Assembly: GCF_019396355.1 (NCBI RefSeq)
Contig: NZ_JAHKRK010000052.1
Span: 1-38,919, forward strand
Source of the DNA: Pseudonocardia nigra
GTDB taxonomy: Bacteria > Actinomycetota > Actinomycetes > Mycobacteriales > Pseudonocardiaceae
Reading direction: 5' to 3'
DNA: 38,919 bases
The position numbers and the translations under genes are program-made. Under the pieces are notes generated by a model. The model ran no database searches. It worked only from the letters and a program-made list of their open reading frames with translations, and had not been told where the DNA came from. This document shows positions 17,173-26,408 of this stretch, in pieces. Each line of letters begins with the position of its first letter. Within the stretch, counting starts at the first letter, position 1.

Positions 17173-19587
17173 ATGGACCGCAAGCGCCTGCTCCGCAACC
17201 CGCTGATCTGGATCCTCGTCGTGATCCTGGTCTACTTCACGTTCACCGTGCTCTTCGACGACACGCGCGGTTACACGCGGGTGGACACGTCGGTCGCGCT
17301 CGAGCAGATCGAGAGCGGCAACGTCACCGAGGCGCTCGTCGAGGACCGGGAGCAGCGGCTGCGGCTCACCCTCGCCCAGCCGATCGAGGCCGCCGGCACG
17401 AGCAGCACCCAGATCATCACCCAGTACCCGGCCCAGACCAGCGACACGATCGTCGAGCAGTTGGAGACGGCGTCGAACAACCCGTCGTTCAACACCGCGG
17501 TGCGGCAGGACTCGTTCCTGCTCTCGATGCTGATCTACCTGATCCCGCTCGGCCTGGTGCTCCTCATCCTGTTCTGGATGATGAACAACGCCCAGGGCGG
17601 CGGGAACCGGGTGATGTCCTTCGGCAAGTCGAAGGCCAAGCAGCTCAACAAGGACATGCCGAAGACCACCTTCGGCGACGTCGCGGGCGCCGACGAGGCG
17701 GTCGAGGAGCTGCACGAGATCAAGGACTTCCTGCAGAACCCGGCGCGCTACCAGGCGCTCGGCGCGAAGATCCCGAAGGGCGTGCTGCTCTACGGGCCGC
17801 CCGGCACCGGTAAGACCCTGCTGGCGCGCGCCGTCGCCGGCGAGGCGGGCGTGCCGTTCTACACGATCTCCGGCTCCGACTTCGTCGAGATGTTCGTCGG
17901 TGTCGGTGCATCTCGGGTGCGCGACCTGTTCGAGCAGGCCAAGCAGAACAGCCCCTGCATCATCTTCGTCGACGAGATCGACGCCGTCGGACGCCAGCGC
18001 GGCGCCGGCCTGGGCGGCGGCCACGACGAGCGCGAGCAGACGCTCAACCAGCTGCTCGTCGAGATGGACGGCTTCGACGCCCGCGGCGGGATCATCCTGA
18101 TCGCGGCCACGAACCGGCCCGACATCCTCGACCCGGCGCTGCTGCGGCCGGGCCGCTTCGACCGCCAGATCCCGGTCAGCGCCCCCGACCTCGCGGGCCG
18201 CAAGATGATCCTCGGCGTGCACGCCAAGGGCAAGCCGTTCGGGCCCGACGTCGACTTCGACGGGCTCGCCAAGCGCACCGTCGGCATGTCGGGTGCCGAC
18301 CTGGCCAACGTGATCAACGAGGCCGCGCTGCTCACCGCGCGGGAGAACGGCACGATCATCACCGCGGCCGCTCTCGAGGAGTCGGTCGACCGCGTGGTCG
18401 GCGGGCCCCGGCGCAAGTCGAAGATCATCTCCGAGCAGGAGAAGAAGATCACCGCCTACCACGAGGGCGGGCACGCGCTAGCCGCGTGGGCGATGCCGGA
18501 CCTCGAACCGGTCTACAAGCTCACGATCCTGCCGCGCGGCCGCACCGGTGGGCACGCGCTCGTCGTCCCCGAGGACGACAAGGGCCTCATGACCCGTTCG
18601 GAGATGATCGGCCGTCTGGTGTTCGCGATGGGCGGCCGCTCCGCCGAGGAGCTCGTGTTCCATGAGCCCACCACCGGCGCCTCCTCCGACATCGACCAGG
18701 CCACCAAGATCGCCAAGGCCATGGTCACCGAGTACGGCATGAGCGCCCGCCTCGGCGCGGTGCGCTACGGCCGCGACCAGGGCGACCCGTTCCTCGGCCG
18801 TTCGATGGGACACCAGGCCGACTATTCGCTCGAGGTCGCCCACGAGATCGACGAGGAGGTGCGCGCGCTCATCGAGGCGGCGCACACCGAGGCGTGGGAG
18901 ATCCTCAACACCTACCGGGACGTCCTCGACGACCTGGTGTTCGAGCTGCTGGAGAAGGAGACGCTCACCCGCAACGACCTGGAGCGCATCTTCAGCAAGG
19001 TCGAGAAGCGGCCCCGCATCACCGCGTTCAACGACTTCGGTGGTCGCACGCCGTCCGACAAGCCGCCGATCCAGACGCCGGCCGAGCGTGCCCGCGAGCG
19101 CGGCGAGCCGTGGCCCCCGCACGCCGAGCCCGCGCGGGAGCCCGCTCCGGTCGGGTCGTACCCCGGTGGCCCCAACGGCGTGCCGGCGCCCGGACCGAAC
19201 GGTGGCCCGGTGCCCACCCCCGGCCCGCACGGCGGGTACCCGGGCGGGTCCGGCCAGCCGCCGTTCCCGACCGCCGCCTACCCGCCCGGGTACGGGCAGG
19301 CGCCCCCACCGCACCCGGGCTGGGGCCCGCCCCCGTCCGGGTCCGGGCAGCCCAACTCGGTGCCGCACAACTACGGTGCGCCGCCGGATTGGCGCCCGGC
19401 CACCACACCGCACGGGCAGTCCTGGCCACCGGCCGGGCAGGCGCCGGGCCAGCGGCAGCCGCAGCCCGGACCGCAGGCCGCCCCGCCCACCGCCAACGGC
19501 CACTCCGAGGGCGCACCGCCCACGCTGCCCACGGATGGCTCCCGGGAGAAGGACGCGCCCGGGCCGAACGAGGACGGGTCGCGCTGA
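17173..19587 (+). CDS. ftsH: ATP-dependent zinc metalloprotease FtsH
   Basis: Membrane-bound AAA+ protease that degrades misfolded membrane proteins and short-lived regulators. The 804-residue protein has TM1 (residues ~11-28), an external domain, TM2 (~115-136), Walker A GPPGTGKT (208-215), Walker B IIFVDEID, the pore motif [17 protein letters not shown], and the zinc site HEGGH (430-434) with [10 protein letters not shown] supplying the third ligand. From about residue 612 it carries a ~190-residue Pro/Gly/Gln-rich tail absent from E. coli FtsH and probably disordered. ATG 17173 ([10 protein letters not shown]) matches the actinobacterial N-terminus. It heads the folate operon; its stop overlaps the folE start. 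Confidence 0.96.
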   Translation: MDRKRLLRNPLIWILVVILVYFTFTVLFDDTRGYTRVDTSVALEQIESGNVTEALVEDREQRLRLTLAQPIEAAGTSSTQIITQYPAQTSDTIVEQLETASNNPSFNTAVRQDSFLLSMLIYLIPLGLVLLILFWMMNNAQGGGNRVMSFGKSKAKQLNKDMPKTTFGDVAGADEAVEELHEIKDFLQNPARYQALGAKIPKGVLLYGPPGTGKTLLARAVAGEAGVPFYTISGSDFVEMFVGVGASRVRDLFEQAKQNSPCIIFVDEIDAVGRQRGAGLGGGHDEREQTLNQLLVEMDGFDARGGIILIAATNRPDILDPALLRPGRFDRQIPVSAPDLAGRKMILGVHAKGKPFGPDVDFDGLAKRTVGMSGADLANVINEAALLTARENGTIITAAALEESVDRVVGGPRRKSKIISEQEKKITAYHEGGHALAAWAMPDLEPVYKLTILPRGRTGGHALVVPEDDKGLMTRSEMIGRLVFAMGGRSAEELVFHEPTTGASSDIDQATKIAKAMVTEYGMSARLGAVRYGRDQGDPFLGRSMGHQADYSLEVAHEIDEEVRALIEAAHTEAWEILNTYRDVLDDLVFELLEKETLTRNDLERIFSKVEKRPRITAFNDFGGRTPSDKPPIQTPAERARERGEPWPPHAEPAREPAPVGSYPGGPNGVPAPGPNGGPVPTPGPHGGYPGGSGQPPFPTAAYPPGYGQAPPPHPGWGPPPSGSGQPNSVPHNYGAPPDWRPATTPHGQSWPPAGQAPGQRQPQPGPQAAPPTANGHSEGAPPTLPTDGSREKDAPGPNEDGSR

Positions 19588-20210
19588 GCACCGAGGCACT
19601 CGACGACACGGCGCCCGGAAGGGCGACGGCGAACGGCCGACCGAGGATCGATCGCGCCCGCGCCGAGGCGGCGGTGCGGGAGCTGCTGATCGCGATCGGT
19701 GAGAACCCGGACCGGGAGGGCCTGCGCGACACGCCGGCCCGCGTGGCACGGGCGTACGAGGAGATCTTCGCCGGACTGTTCAGCGAGCCGGACGCGGTGC
19801 TCGAGAAGACGTTCGACGAGCAGCACCAGGAGCTCATCCTGGTGAAGGACATCCCGATGTTCAGCACGTGCGAGCACCACCTGGTGCCGTTCCACGGGAT
19901 GGCGCACGTCGGGTACATCCCGAACACCGACGGGCGGGTCACCGGGCTGTCCAAGATCGCCCGACTGGTCGACCTCTACGCCCGCCGCCCGCAGGTGCAG
20001 GAGCGGCTCACGGCGCAGGTGGCCGACGCGCTGGTGCGCAAGCTCGATCCGCGCGGCGTCATCGTGGTGATGGAGGCCGAGCACCTGTGCATGGGCATGC
20101 GCGGGATCCGCAAGCCGGGTTCGCGCACCCTGACCTCGGCGGTCCGTGGGCTCTTCCAGAGCTCGCCGACCTCACGCGCGGAGGCCATGTCGCTGATCCG
20201 GGGCGGGTGA
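19584..20210 (+). CDS. folE: GTP cyclohydrolase I, apparent CTG start
   Basis: First enzyme of folate synthesis: GTP to 7,8-dihydroneopterin triphosphate. Zinc/active-site motifs are clear: [12 protein letters not shown] and [10 protein letters not shown], with [23 protein letters not shown]. No ATG, GTG or TTG exists in frame between the upstream ftsH overlap and codon 31 (GTG 19674), and that later start would cut into the conserved [10 protein letters not shown] helix. A CTG at 19584 overlaps the ftsH TGA as CTGA, with GAGGA nine bases upstream. It would give a 208-residue protein beginning (M)STEALDD, a normal length. The start is therefore inferred as non-canonical. Confidence 0.93.
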   Translation: MSTEALDDTAPGRATANGRPRIDRARAEAAVRELLIAIGENPDREGLRDTPARVARAYEEIFAGLFSEPDAVLEKTFDEQHQELILVKDIPMFSTCEHHLVPFHGMAHVGYIPNTDGRVTGLSKIARLVDLYARRPQVQERLTAQVADALVRKLDPRGVIVVMEAEHLCMGMRGIRKPGSRTLTSAVRGLFQSSPTSRAEAMSLIRGG

Positions 20211-21097
20211 CCGGGGTGGCCACGCACGAGCGCCCGCCCGGGCTGCCCCGTCCGGGGCGGTGCCTGGTGATGGGCATCCTGAACGTCACCCCCGACTCGT
20301 TCTCCGACGGCGGCCGCTACTACGACCGGGGCGACGCCGTCGGGCACGGCATCGCGATGCGCGACGCCGGGGCCGACCTCGTCGACATCGGCGGGGAGTC
20401 GACCCGGCCGGGTGCGGGGCGCGTCGAGGCGGACGTCGAGAAGGCCAGGGTGCTCCCGGTGATCCGTGAGCTGGTCGCCGAGGGCGTCGCCGTCAGCATC
20501 GACACCACCAGGGCCGCGGTCGCGGAGGTCGCGGTGGAGGCCGGGGCGTGCATCGTCAACGACGTCTCGGGCGGGCTCGCCGATCCCGCGATGGCCGCCA
20601 CCGTGGCGTCGGCCAGGGTGCCCTGGATCCTCATGCACTGGCGCGGACACAGCGACCGGATGAACGCACTCGCCGACTACGGCGACGTCGTCCAGGACGT
20701 GCGGGCCGAACTGGTCGCCCGGGTGGACGCCGCCGTGCTCGCGGGCGTCGAACCGTCACGGCTGGTGCTCGACCCCGGCCTCGGGTTCGCGAAGACCGCC
20801 GCCCACAACTGGGCGCTGCTGCGCCGGCTCGACGTGCTCACCGAGCTCGGCTTCCCGGTGCTGGTGGGCACGTCCCGCAAGCGGTTCCTGGGGCAGCTGC
20901 TCGCGGCGCCCGACGGCTCCCCGCGCCCGCCGGCCGGGCGGGACGTCGCCACCGCGACCACCAGCGCGCTCGCCGCCGAGCGGGGCGCGTGGGGTGTCCG
21001 GGTGCACGACGTCACGAGCACCATCGACGCGATCGCGGTCACCACGGCCTGGCGGGAGGGCGCCCCGCACGCCGTCAGCCGCGGCTCCGAGCAGTAG
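20207..21097 (+). CDS. folP: Dihydropteroate synthase
   Basis: Condenses p-aminobenzoate with hydroxymethyl-dihydropterin pyrophosphate; it is the sulfonamide target. The TIM-barrel protein of 296 residues has [42 protein letters not shown] and GTSRKRFLG, the pterin, pABA and phosphate loops. GTG 20207 overlaps the folE stop as GTGA; GTG 20216 is an alternative. The [10 protein letters not shown] loop is intact. Confidence 0.95.
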   Translation: MTGVATHERPPGLPRPGRCLVMGILNVTPDSFSDGGRYYDRGDAVGHGIAMRDAGADLVDIGGESTRPGAGRVEADVEKARVLPVIRELVAEGVAVSIDTTRAAVAEVAVEAGACIVNDVSGGLADPAMAATVASARVPWILMHWRGHSDRMNALADYGDVVQDVRAELVARVDAAVLAGVEPSRLVLDPGLGFAKTAAHNWALLRRLDVLTELGFPVLVGTSRKRFLGQLLAAPDGSPRPPAGRDVATATTSALAAERGAWGVRVHDVTSTIDAIAVTTAWREGAPHAVSRGSEQ

Positions 21098-21126
21098 TCC
21101 GGCAAACGGGAGAGCGAGGGAGGGCG

Positions 21127-21525
21127 ATGAGCGACCGGATCGAGCTGCGCGGGCTCGCGGTGCGCGGCAACCACGGCGTGTTCGACCACGAACGCCGCGA
21201 CGGCCAGGACTTCGTCGTCGACATCACCGTGTGGATGGACCTGGCGCCCGCCGCGGCGTCCGACGACCTCGCCGACACCCTCGACTACGGCGCGCTCGCC
21301 CAGCGCGCGGCCGCGATCGTCGGCGGCGAGCCGTGCGACCTGATCGAGACCGTCGCCGGCCGCGTCGCCGACGAGGTGCTTACCGATGCCCGCGTCGAGG
21401 CCGTCGAGGTGGTGCTGCACAAGCCGCAGGCGCCGATCCCGCTGGAGTTCGCCGACGTGGCGGTCGTCGCCCACCGCACCCGCGGCACCGCCGGCCCGCC
21501 CCGCGGCCGGGTGATCCCTGCATGA
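21127..21525 (+). CDS. folB: Dihydroneopterin aldolase
   Basis: Cleaves dihydroneopterin to hydroxymethyl-dihydropterin and glycolaldehyde. The 132-residue protein has [39 protein letters not shown] (with the pterin-anchoring Glu) and the catalytic-type Lys in [10 protein letters not shown]. It follows folP by 29 nt. The ATG is preceded by GAGCGAGGGAGGGCG, a purine-rich ribosome-binding region. Confidence 0.95.
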   Translation: MSDRIELRGLAVRGNHGVFDHERRDGQDFVVDITVWMDLAPAAASDDLADTLDYGALAQRAAAIVGGEPCDLIETVAGRVADEVLTDARVEAVEVVLHKPQAPIPLEFADVAVVAHRTRGTAGPPRGRVIPA

Positions 21526-21559
21526 CCCCCTCGGGTCGGTACAGGTCGGTGGCCGCCCG

Positions 21560-22066
21560 ATGACGCGTGCCGTGCTCTCGCTCGGGTCCAACCTCGGCGA
21601 CCGGTTCGCGCACCTGCGCCTGGCCGTCGACGGGTTCGCCGACGTCCTCGTCGCGGTCTCACCCGTGTACGAGACGGCCCCCTGGGGTGGCGTCGAGCAG
21701 GACGACTTCCTCAACGCCGTGATCGTGGTCGACGACCCCGGCGTCGACGCATGGGGCTGGCTGCGCCGCGGGCAGGCACTGGAGGCCGCCGCGGAGCGGG
21801 TGCGCGAGGTGCACTGGGGGCCGCGCACGCTCGACGTCGACGTGGTGACGGTCGACGAGGTCACGAGCGAGCACCCCGACCTGCTGCTGCCGCACCCCGG
21901 CACACCCGAGCGGGCCACCGTGCTGCGGCCGTGGCTCGACGTCGACCCCGATGCGGTGCTCCCCGGCCGTGGCCCGGTCGCCGGGCTGCTGGCCGCGCTC
22001 GGCCCGCACGCCGAGTACGGGATGCGCCGGCGCGACGACCTGGTGCTGGGCCCGGACGTGCGATGA
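21560..22066 (+). CDS. folK: Hydroxymethyl-dihydropterin pyrophosphokinase
   Basis: Transfers pyrophosphate from ATP to hydroxymethyl-dihydropterin, the step before folP. The 168-residue protein has SLGSNLGDR, SPVYETAPWGGVEQDDFLNAV and the signature WGPRTLDVDVV with the two Mg-binding Asp residues, then LLPHPGTPERATVLRPW. Its stop overlaps the next start as ATGA. The complete folE-P-B-K set gives the pterin branch of folate synthesis in one operon. Confidence 0.94.
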   Translation: MTRAVLSLGSNLGDRFAHLRLAVDGFADVLVAVSPVYETAPWGGVEQDDFLNAVIVVDDPGVDAWGWLRRGQALEAAAERVREVHWGPRTLDVDVVTVDEVTSEHPDLLLPHPGTPERATVLRPWLDVDPDAVLPGRGPVAGLLAALGPHAEYGMRRRDDLVLGPDVR

Positions 22067-22524
22067 CCGCCACCCGCCCGCGCGACCTGCTCGTCGCCGC
22101 ACTCGTGGCGGCGGTGCTCGCGAACCTGCTCGTCCGGCTGGCCTACGGGTCGATGCCGCCGATCCCGCTGCTGGCGGGCGCCACGCTCGGGGTGCTCGGC
22201 GTGGCGGAGGCGATAGCAGGCAACGCGCTGCGGGCGCGCATCCGCCGGCGCCCGGGCACCCGGCCGGTGCAGCCGCTGGTGGCGGCCCGGGCGGTGCTCG
22301 TCGCGAAGGCGTCGTCGCTCGCCGGCGCGATCATGGCCGGCGTCTGGGCCGGGCTGCTCGGGTACGTCCTGCCGCAGAGCGGCACCGTCTCGGCCGCCGC
22401 GGACGACTCGGTCGCGGGCGGGGTGGGGCTGGTGTGCGCGCTCGTGCTCGTCGGCGGGGCACTGTGGCTGGAGCACTGCTGCCGCACGCCCGACGACGAA
22501 CCCGGCGACGAGGCCTCCGGCTGA
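22063..22524 (+). CDS. DUF3180 membrane protein
   Basis: A 153-residue integral membrane protein with about four helices: residues ~9-25, ~33-52, a pair around 75-108 and ~122-142. Cytosolic loops are basic (RARIRRRPGTRP). DUF3180 proteins follow folK in many actinobacteria (Rv3605c position in M. tuberculosis, from memory), yet have no assigned role. The overlap ATGA with folK shows translational coupling. Persistent linkage to folate genes suggests a role near pterin metabolism or its membrane environment, but this is inference. Confidence 0.87.
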   Translation: MTATRPRDLLVAALVAAVLANLLVRLAYGSMPPIPLLAGATLGVLGVAEAIAGNALRARIRRRPGTRPVQPLVAARAVLVAKASSLAGAIMAGVWAGLLGYVLPQSGTVSAAADDSVAGGVGLVCALVLVGGALWLEHCCRTPDDEPGDEASG

Positions 22525-22533
22525 TCCTTTGCC

Positions 22534-22539
22534 TAGGCT
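22534..22539 (+). promoter_or_regulatory. -10 box for leaderless prsW-like gene
   Basis: TAGGCT, eight bases, then ATG at 22548, located 10 nt after the DUF3180 stop. It suggests an internal promoter separating the next gene from the fol operon. Confidence 0.5.
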
Positions 22540-22547
22540 GCGTTCCC

Positions 22548-23762
22548 ATGACGCACGCGACGTGGGACGTTCCGAGGCCCACCCCGGAACGGCAGCGTCG
22601 CGGGGTGCTCGCCCCGGTGCTCGGGCTCATCGCCCTCGCCATCTGCGGGCTGGTGGTGCTCGGGGTGCTGAGCAACAGCATCGGGATCGGCGGGGTCGTC
22701 GTCGGCGCGCTCTGCGCGCTGCTGCCGGTCGGGCCCGTCGTCGCGACGTTCCTGTGGGTGGACCGGTGGGAACCGGAGCCGCCGCGGCTGCTGCTGTTCG
22801 CGTTCCTGTGGGGGGCGTGCTTCGCCGCGCTCTCCGCACTGCTGATCAACTCGGGCGCGATCCTGGTCGCCGACGACCTGATCGGCCGCGCGCAGAGCGA
22901 CCTGGTCGGCGCCGTCGCGGTCGCGCCCGTCGTGGAGGAGGCCGTGAAGGGGGCGTTCGTCGTCGGCCTGCTGGTCTTCCGCCGACGGGAGTTCGACGGG
23001 GTGGTCGACGGGATCGTCTACGCGGGGCTGGTCGCCGCCGGGTTCGCCTTCACCGAGAACATCCTCTACATCGGCCGGGCCTTCGCCACGGCCGACGCCG
23101 CCCTGGCCGGGCCGAGCGTGCTCGGCGTCCTGCTGGTCAGGGGCGTGCTCTCGCCGTTCGCCCACCCTTTGTTCACCGCGATGCTGGGGATCGGCGCGGG
23201 CATCGCCGCGCACAGCCGCAGCGCGACCGTGCGCGTGGTGGCGGTCGCTGTCGGCTACGTGGTGGCGGTGGCGCTGCACGCGATCTGGAACGGCTCCGCA
23301 TCCCTGTACGACGGCGTGGCCTTCTTCGGCGTCTACGCGTGGGTGATGATCCCGCTGTTCGTCGCCGTCGTCGTCCTGGTCGTGTGGCAGCGCAGGCGCG
23401 AGCAGCGCACGGTCACCGACCAGCTCGCCGGGTTCGCACGCACCGGTTGGATCGCGCCCAGCGAGGTACCGCTGCTCGCCAGTCTCGCCGGCAGGCGGAC
23501 CTGGCGGGCCGCCGTGCGGCGCCGCTCGGGCCGGGCCGTGGCGAAGGCGGTGGCCGAGTACCAGGCGGCGGTGACCGAGCTCGCGTTCCTCAGGGCGCGG
23601 ATGGCCCGCGGCACCGCGGGCCCCTCCGCCGCGTACTGGCACGACCAGGCGCTCGGCGCGCTCGTCGCGGCCCGGTCCCGGGCGGTGCACCACCCCGATG
23701 CGCTACGGGCGGCGATGCGCGGCGGCGGACCGCCCGACTGGACACCCCCGCGCGCGTACTGA
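22548..23762 (+). CDS. PrsW-family intramembrane metalloprotease
   Basis: A 404-residue polytopic protein. PrsW-type motifs appear in order: VDRWEPEPPRLL near the first cytosolic loop, PVVEEAVKG (paired Glu residues), FAFTENILY, SPFAHPLFTAM and ALHAIWNG, which together supply the conserved Glu/His set of CPBP/PrsW proteases. Eight or so membrane helices end near residue 280. A ~120-residue soluble basic C-tail (RRRTWRAAVRRRSGRA...) follows. PrsW in Bacillus cleaves an anti-sigma factor; the substrate here is unknown, and no sigma/anti-sigma pair lies nearby. It has its own leaderless-type promoter. Confidence 0.85.
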   Translation: MTHATWDVPRPTPERQRRGVLAPVLGLIALAICGLVVLGVLSNSIGIGGVVVGALCALLPVGPVVATFLWVDRWEPEPPRLLLFAFLWGACFAALSALLINSGAILVADDLIGRAQSDLVGAVAVAPVVEEAVKGAFVVGLLVFRRREFDGVVDGIVYAGLVAAGFAFTENILYIGRAFATADAALAGPSVLGVLLVRGVLSPFAHPLFTAMLGIGAGIAAHSRSATVRVVAVAVGYVVAVALHAIWNGSASLYDGVAFFGVYAWVMIPLFVAVVVLVVWQRRREQRTVTDQLAGFARTGWIAPSEVPLLASLAGRRTWRAAVRRRSGRAVAKAVAEYQAAVTELAFLRARMARGTAGPSAAYWHDQALGALVAARSRAVHHPDALRAAMRGGGPPDWTPPRAY

Positions 23763-23813
23763 GCCGAGCGGGTCCCCGGCTCCGCCCGGGCGCCTCAACC
23801 GGTCCGCACGAGA

Positions 23814-23868
23814 TTGCAGCAAAGCCACTTTCATGCCACCTGGCTGCGTGAAAGTGGCTTTGCTGCAA
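23814..23868. repeat. AAAGCCAC-family hairpin, copy 4
   Basis: Perfect 20-bp arms: TTGCAGCAAAGCCACTTTCA (23814-23833) and its reverse complement (23849-23868), loop 15 nt. It is the longest copy in the window, 51 bp beyond the prsW-like stop. Its right arm matches the right flank of copy 1. Confidence 0.9.
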
Positions 23869-23974
23869 CGTGGCGGCGGCCCCCACCCCGACCCGGCCCG
23901 GTGAAGCGCGTCACCGATGCTCGGTGTCCTGCCCCCGCGCGGTTAGCCTCGACCCCGTCGTCTGGTACCCGCCC

Positions 23975-23996
23975 GAGCGGAGCTTGCGGAGCGAGC
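23975..23996. repeat. GAGC-AGCTTGCG-AGC palindromic element, copy 1
   Basis: GAGCGGAGCTTGCGGAGCGAGC lies about 40 bp upstream of the DUF2520 start. It shares the core AGCTTGCG flanked by GAGC with an in-gene copy at 35974-35995 (opposite strand), suggesting a small dispersed element. Confidence 0.45.
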
Positions 23997-24033
23997 ATCG
24001 TCACAGCGGGACTGGAACGAGCGAGGAGAGGTC

Positions 24034-24924
24034 ATGAGTGCACGGCCTGCCCGGCTTGCCGTCGGGGTGGTCTCGGCCGGACGCGTCGGCGCCGTCGTGG
24101 GCGCGGCGTTGGCCGCCGCGGGTCACCACGTGGTCGCGACGTCCGGGGTGTCGCGCGACTCGGTCAAGCGCGCCGCCGCGTTGCTGCCCGGCGTGCCGCT
24201 GCGCGCCCCCGACGAGGTCGTGGCGGGCGCCGATCTCACCCTGCTCGCCGTTCCGGACGACGTGCTTCCCGGCCTGGTCCGCGGGCTCGCCGCGGCAGGC
24301 AGCTTCCGTCCCGGCCAGATCGTCGCGCACACCTCGGGCGCCCACGGCGTCTCCGTGCTGGCGCCCGCGGCCGAACACGGGGTGCTCCCGCTCGCGCTGC
24401 ACCCGGTCATGACGTTCACGGGGCGCAGCGAGGACGTCGCCCGGCTCGCGGCCTGCAGCGTCGGGGTGACGGCCACCCCCGACGACGAGGCGGCGTGGAG
24501 CGTCGGCGAGGCGCTCGTCGTGGAGATGGGCGCGGAGCCGGTGCGGGTGCCGGAGGAGGTGCGCCCGCTCTACCACGCCGCGCTGGCACACGGGGCCAAC
24601 CACCTCGTCACGCTCGTGCGCGACTGCGTGCAGACGATGGAGCGCGCCGGGATCGGGCCCGCCGAACGGCTGGTCGCGCCGCTGCTGTCGGCCGCGCTGG
24701 ACAACGCGCTGCGCCACGGCGACCGGGCGCTCACCGGCCCGGTCGCGCGTGGCGACGTCGAGACCGTCCGCGCCCACCTGCGCGTGCTCGCGGCCGACGA
24801 CCCCGACCTCGCCGAGGTCTATCGCGTGCTCGCCGGACGCACCGCGCGCCGCGCCGCCGAGGCGGGGCTGCTGTCCGAGTTCGCCGCCCACGAGGTGCTC
24901 ACGACGCTCCAGGAGAAGCCATGA
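24034..24924 (+). CDS. Rossmann-fold DUF2520 protein, panC-linked
   Basis: A 296-residue protein: an NAD(P)-type Rossmann domain (residues ~8-140; [50 protein letters not shown]) followed by an all-helical DUF2520 domain ([16 protein letters not shown]...). The architecture resembles ketopantoate reductase and pyrroline-5-carboxylate reductase. AGGAGAGG precedes the ATG. It overlaps panC as ATGA, the same order as Rv3603c-panC in M. tuberculosis (from memory). The dehydrogenase reaction is unproven; a pantothenate-pathway step such as ketopantoate reduction is a plausible inference. Confidence 0.85.
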   Translation: MSARPARLAVGVVSAGRVGAVVGAALAAAGHHVVATSGVSRDSVKRAAALLPGVPLRAPDEVVAGADLTLLAVPDDVLPGLVRGLAAAGSFRPGQIVAHTSGAHGVSVLAPAAEHGVLPLALHPVMTFTGRSEDVARLAACSVGVTATPDDEAAWSVGEALVVEMGAEPVRVPEEVRPLYHAALAHGANHLVTLVRDCVQTMERAGIGPAERLVAPLLSAALDNALRHGDRALTGPVARGDVETVRAHLRVLAADDPDLAEVYRVLAGRTARRAAEAGLLSEFAAHEVLTTLQEKP

Positions 24925-25799
24925 CCACCGCCCACACGTCCCGCGGGTACGCCCCGGGGGCTCTCACCGTCCACGCCGTACCCGCCGACCTCGCGTCGGT
25001 CACGCGCACGCTGCGCGCCGCCGGCCGCAAGATCGCGCTCGTTCCGACGATGGGGGCGCTGCACGACGGCCACCGGGAGCTGATCCGGCACGCCCGTCGC
25101 GTCCCGGGCGCCGTCGTCCCGGTCGTGTCGATCTTCGTGAACCCCCTGCAGTTCGGCGCGGGCGGGGACCTGGACCGCTACCCGCGGCCCATCGAGGCCG
25201 ACCTCGAGGCGTGCCGCGAGGAGGGTGTGGAACTGGTGTTCCGGCCCGACGTGGCCGACATGTACCCCGACGGCGCCGAGACCACGGTGGCGCCGGGGCG
25301 GCTCGGCGACGACCTCGAGGGCGCGATCCGGCCGGGCCACTTCGCCGGTGTGCTCACCGTGGTGGCCAAGCTGTTCCACGTCGTGGGCGCCGACGTCGCG
25401 TTCTTCGGCGAGAAGGACTACCAGCAGCTCGTCCTGGTCAAGAAGATGGCGCGGGACCTGGACTTCCCGCTGTCGGTGGTCGGGGTGCCCACCGTGCGCG
25501 AGCCCGACGGTCTGGCGCTGTCCAGCCGCAACGCCTACCTCACGGCCGACGAGCGCAGCCGCGCCGGCACGCTCCACCGCGCGCTGACGGCAGGGGCCGG
25601 CGTCTCCGCGCGCGGGCCGCAGGCGGTGCTCGACGCAGCGCGGGCCGTGCTCGCCGAGGAGCCCGCGCTGCAGGTGGAGTACCTCGAGCTGCGCGACCCC
25701 GACCTCGGTCCGCACCCGCAGACGGGGCGGGCGCGGCTGCTGGTGGCCGCCCGGCTGGGCACCACCCGGCTCATCGACAACGTCGCCGTCCAGTTGTGA
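24921..25799 (+). CDS. panC: Pantothenate synthetase (pantoate-beta-alanine ligase)
   Basis: Joins pantoate and beta-alanine with ATP via pantoyl-adenylate. The 292-residue protein has [14 protein letters not shown] (the HIGH-type ATP motif), [10 protein letters not shown], the pantoate region [24 protein letters not shown] and ALSSRNAYL (KMSKS-type loop). ATG 24921 overlaps the DUF2520 stop. The normal panC-panD junction is interrupted by a ~170-bp MITE-like element. Confidence 0.95.
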   Translation: MTTAHTSRGYAPGALTVHAVPADLASVTRTLRAAGRKIALVPTMGALHDGHRELIRHARRVPGAVVPVVSIFVNPLQFGAGGDLDRYPRPIEADLEACREEGVELVFRPDVADMYPDGAETTVAPGRLGDDLEGAIRPGHFAGVLTVVAKLFHVVGADVAFFGEKDYQQLVLVKKMARDLDFPLSVVGVPTVREPDGLALSSRNAYLTADERSRAGTLHRALTAGAGVSARGPQAVLDAARAVLAEEPALQVEYLELRDPDLGPHPQTGRARLLVAARLGTTRLIDNVAVQL

Positions 25800-25809
25800 C
25801 CGACCGGCT

Positions 25810-25979
25810 CTAGGGCGCGTCTGGCGGATCATGATCGCGGTCTTCGCGCCCAGATCGCCCCTGGCGGCGTTGTCGGCCCGACCGGGTACGCCAGGTACGA
25901 CGGCTCGGGCCTCCGCCTTGCCAGGAGCAATCTGGATCACGAATCCCCCATCGACCCTGATCCACCAGACACGCCCTAG
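25810..25979 (+). mobile_element. CTAG-ended MITE-like element, copy 1
   Basis: A 170-bp segment bounded by CTAG at both ends. The terminal inverted repeats are CTAGGGCGCGTCTGGCGG at left and the reverse of CTAGGGCGTGTCTGGTGG at right. The interior closely matches the reverse complement of 33699-33867, including CAGATCGCCCCTGGCGGCG and CCTCCGCCTTGCCAGGA. No transposase gene is present, so movement would need an element elsewhere. The end sequence recalls IS5-family relatives of actinomycetes, from memory. It sits between panC and panD. Confidence 0.85.
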
Positions 25980-25983
25980 GAGG
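25978..25983 (+). promoter_or_regulatory. panD ribosome-binding site abutting the MITE end
   Basis: AGGAGG begins inside the terminal CTAG of the inserted element (25976-25979) and continues into panD sequence. It ends four bases before GTG 25988. The element therefore directly touches the panD translation signal. Confidence 0.7.
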
Positions 25984-25987
25984 CGCT

Positions 25988-26398
25988 GTGTACCGCACGA
26001 TGATGAAGTCCAAGATCCACCGGGCGACGGTCACGCAGGCCGACCTGCACTACGTCGGCTCGGTGACCGTGGACCGCGACCTCATGGAGGCCGCCGACCT
26101 GCTCGAGGGCGAGCAGGTGGCGATCGTCGACATCACCAACGGGGCGCGGCTGGAGACGTACGTGATCCCCGGCGAGAGCGGCACCGGCGTGATCGGCATC
26201 AACGGGGCCGCGGCGCACCTGGTGCACCCCGGCGACCTCGTCATCCTCATCGCCTACGCGCAGATGGACGAGGCCGAGCTGCGGTCCTACGCGCCGCGGG
26301 TGGTGTTCGTGGACGAGGCGAACCGCGTCGCCGACCTGGGGGCGGATCCGGCGCACGCGCCCGAGGGCTCCGGCCTGCTGTCCGGCGCGCGAGCCTGA
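25988..26398 (+). CDS. panD: Aspartate 1-decarboxylase
   Basis: Pyruvoyl enzyme making beta-alanine from aspartate for pantothenate. The 136-residue proenzyme has [11 protein letters not shown] (catalytic Lys9 region), the self-cleavage site Gly24-Ser25 in LHYVGSV, and [21 protein letters not shown]. Cleavage at Ser25 would yield the pyruvoyl alpha chain. The GTG is set by AGGAGG four bases upstream; the in-frame ATG four codons later has poorer spacing. The C-terminus ends in an actinobacterial-type tail ([18 protein letters not shown]). coaX follows after 10 nt. Confidence 0.95.
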   Translation: MYRTMMKSKIHRATVTQADLHYVGSVTVDRDLMEAADLLEGEQVAIVDITNGARLETYVIPGESGTGVIGINGAAAHLVHPGDLVILIAYAQMDEAELRSYAPRVVFVDEANRVADLGADPAHAPEGSGLLSGARA

Positions 26399-26408
26399 GC
26401 GGCGCTCC

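Noticed and set aside
25831..25990. Small open frames inside the two MITE-like elements as genes
   Set aside because: Frames are not conserved between the two copies, lack ribosome-binding sites and give no recognisable protein.
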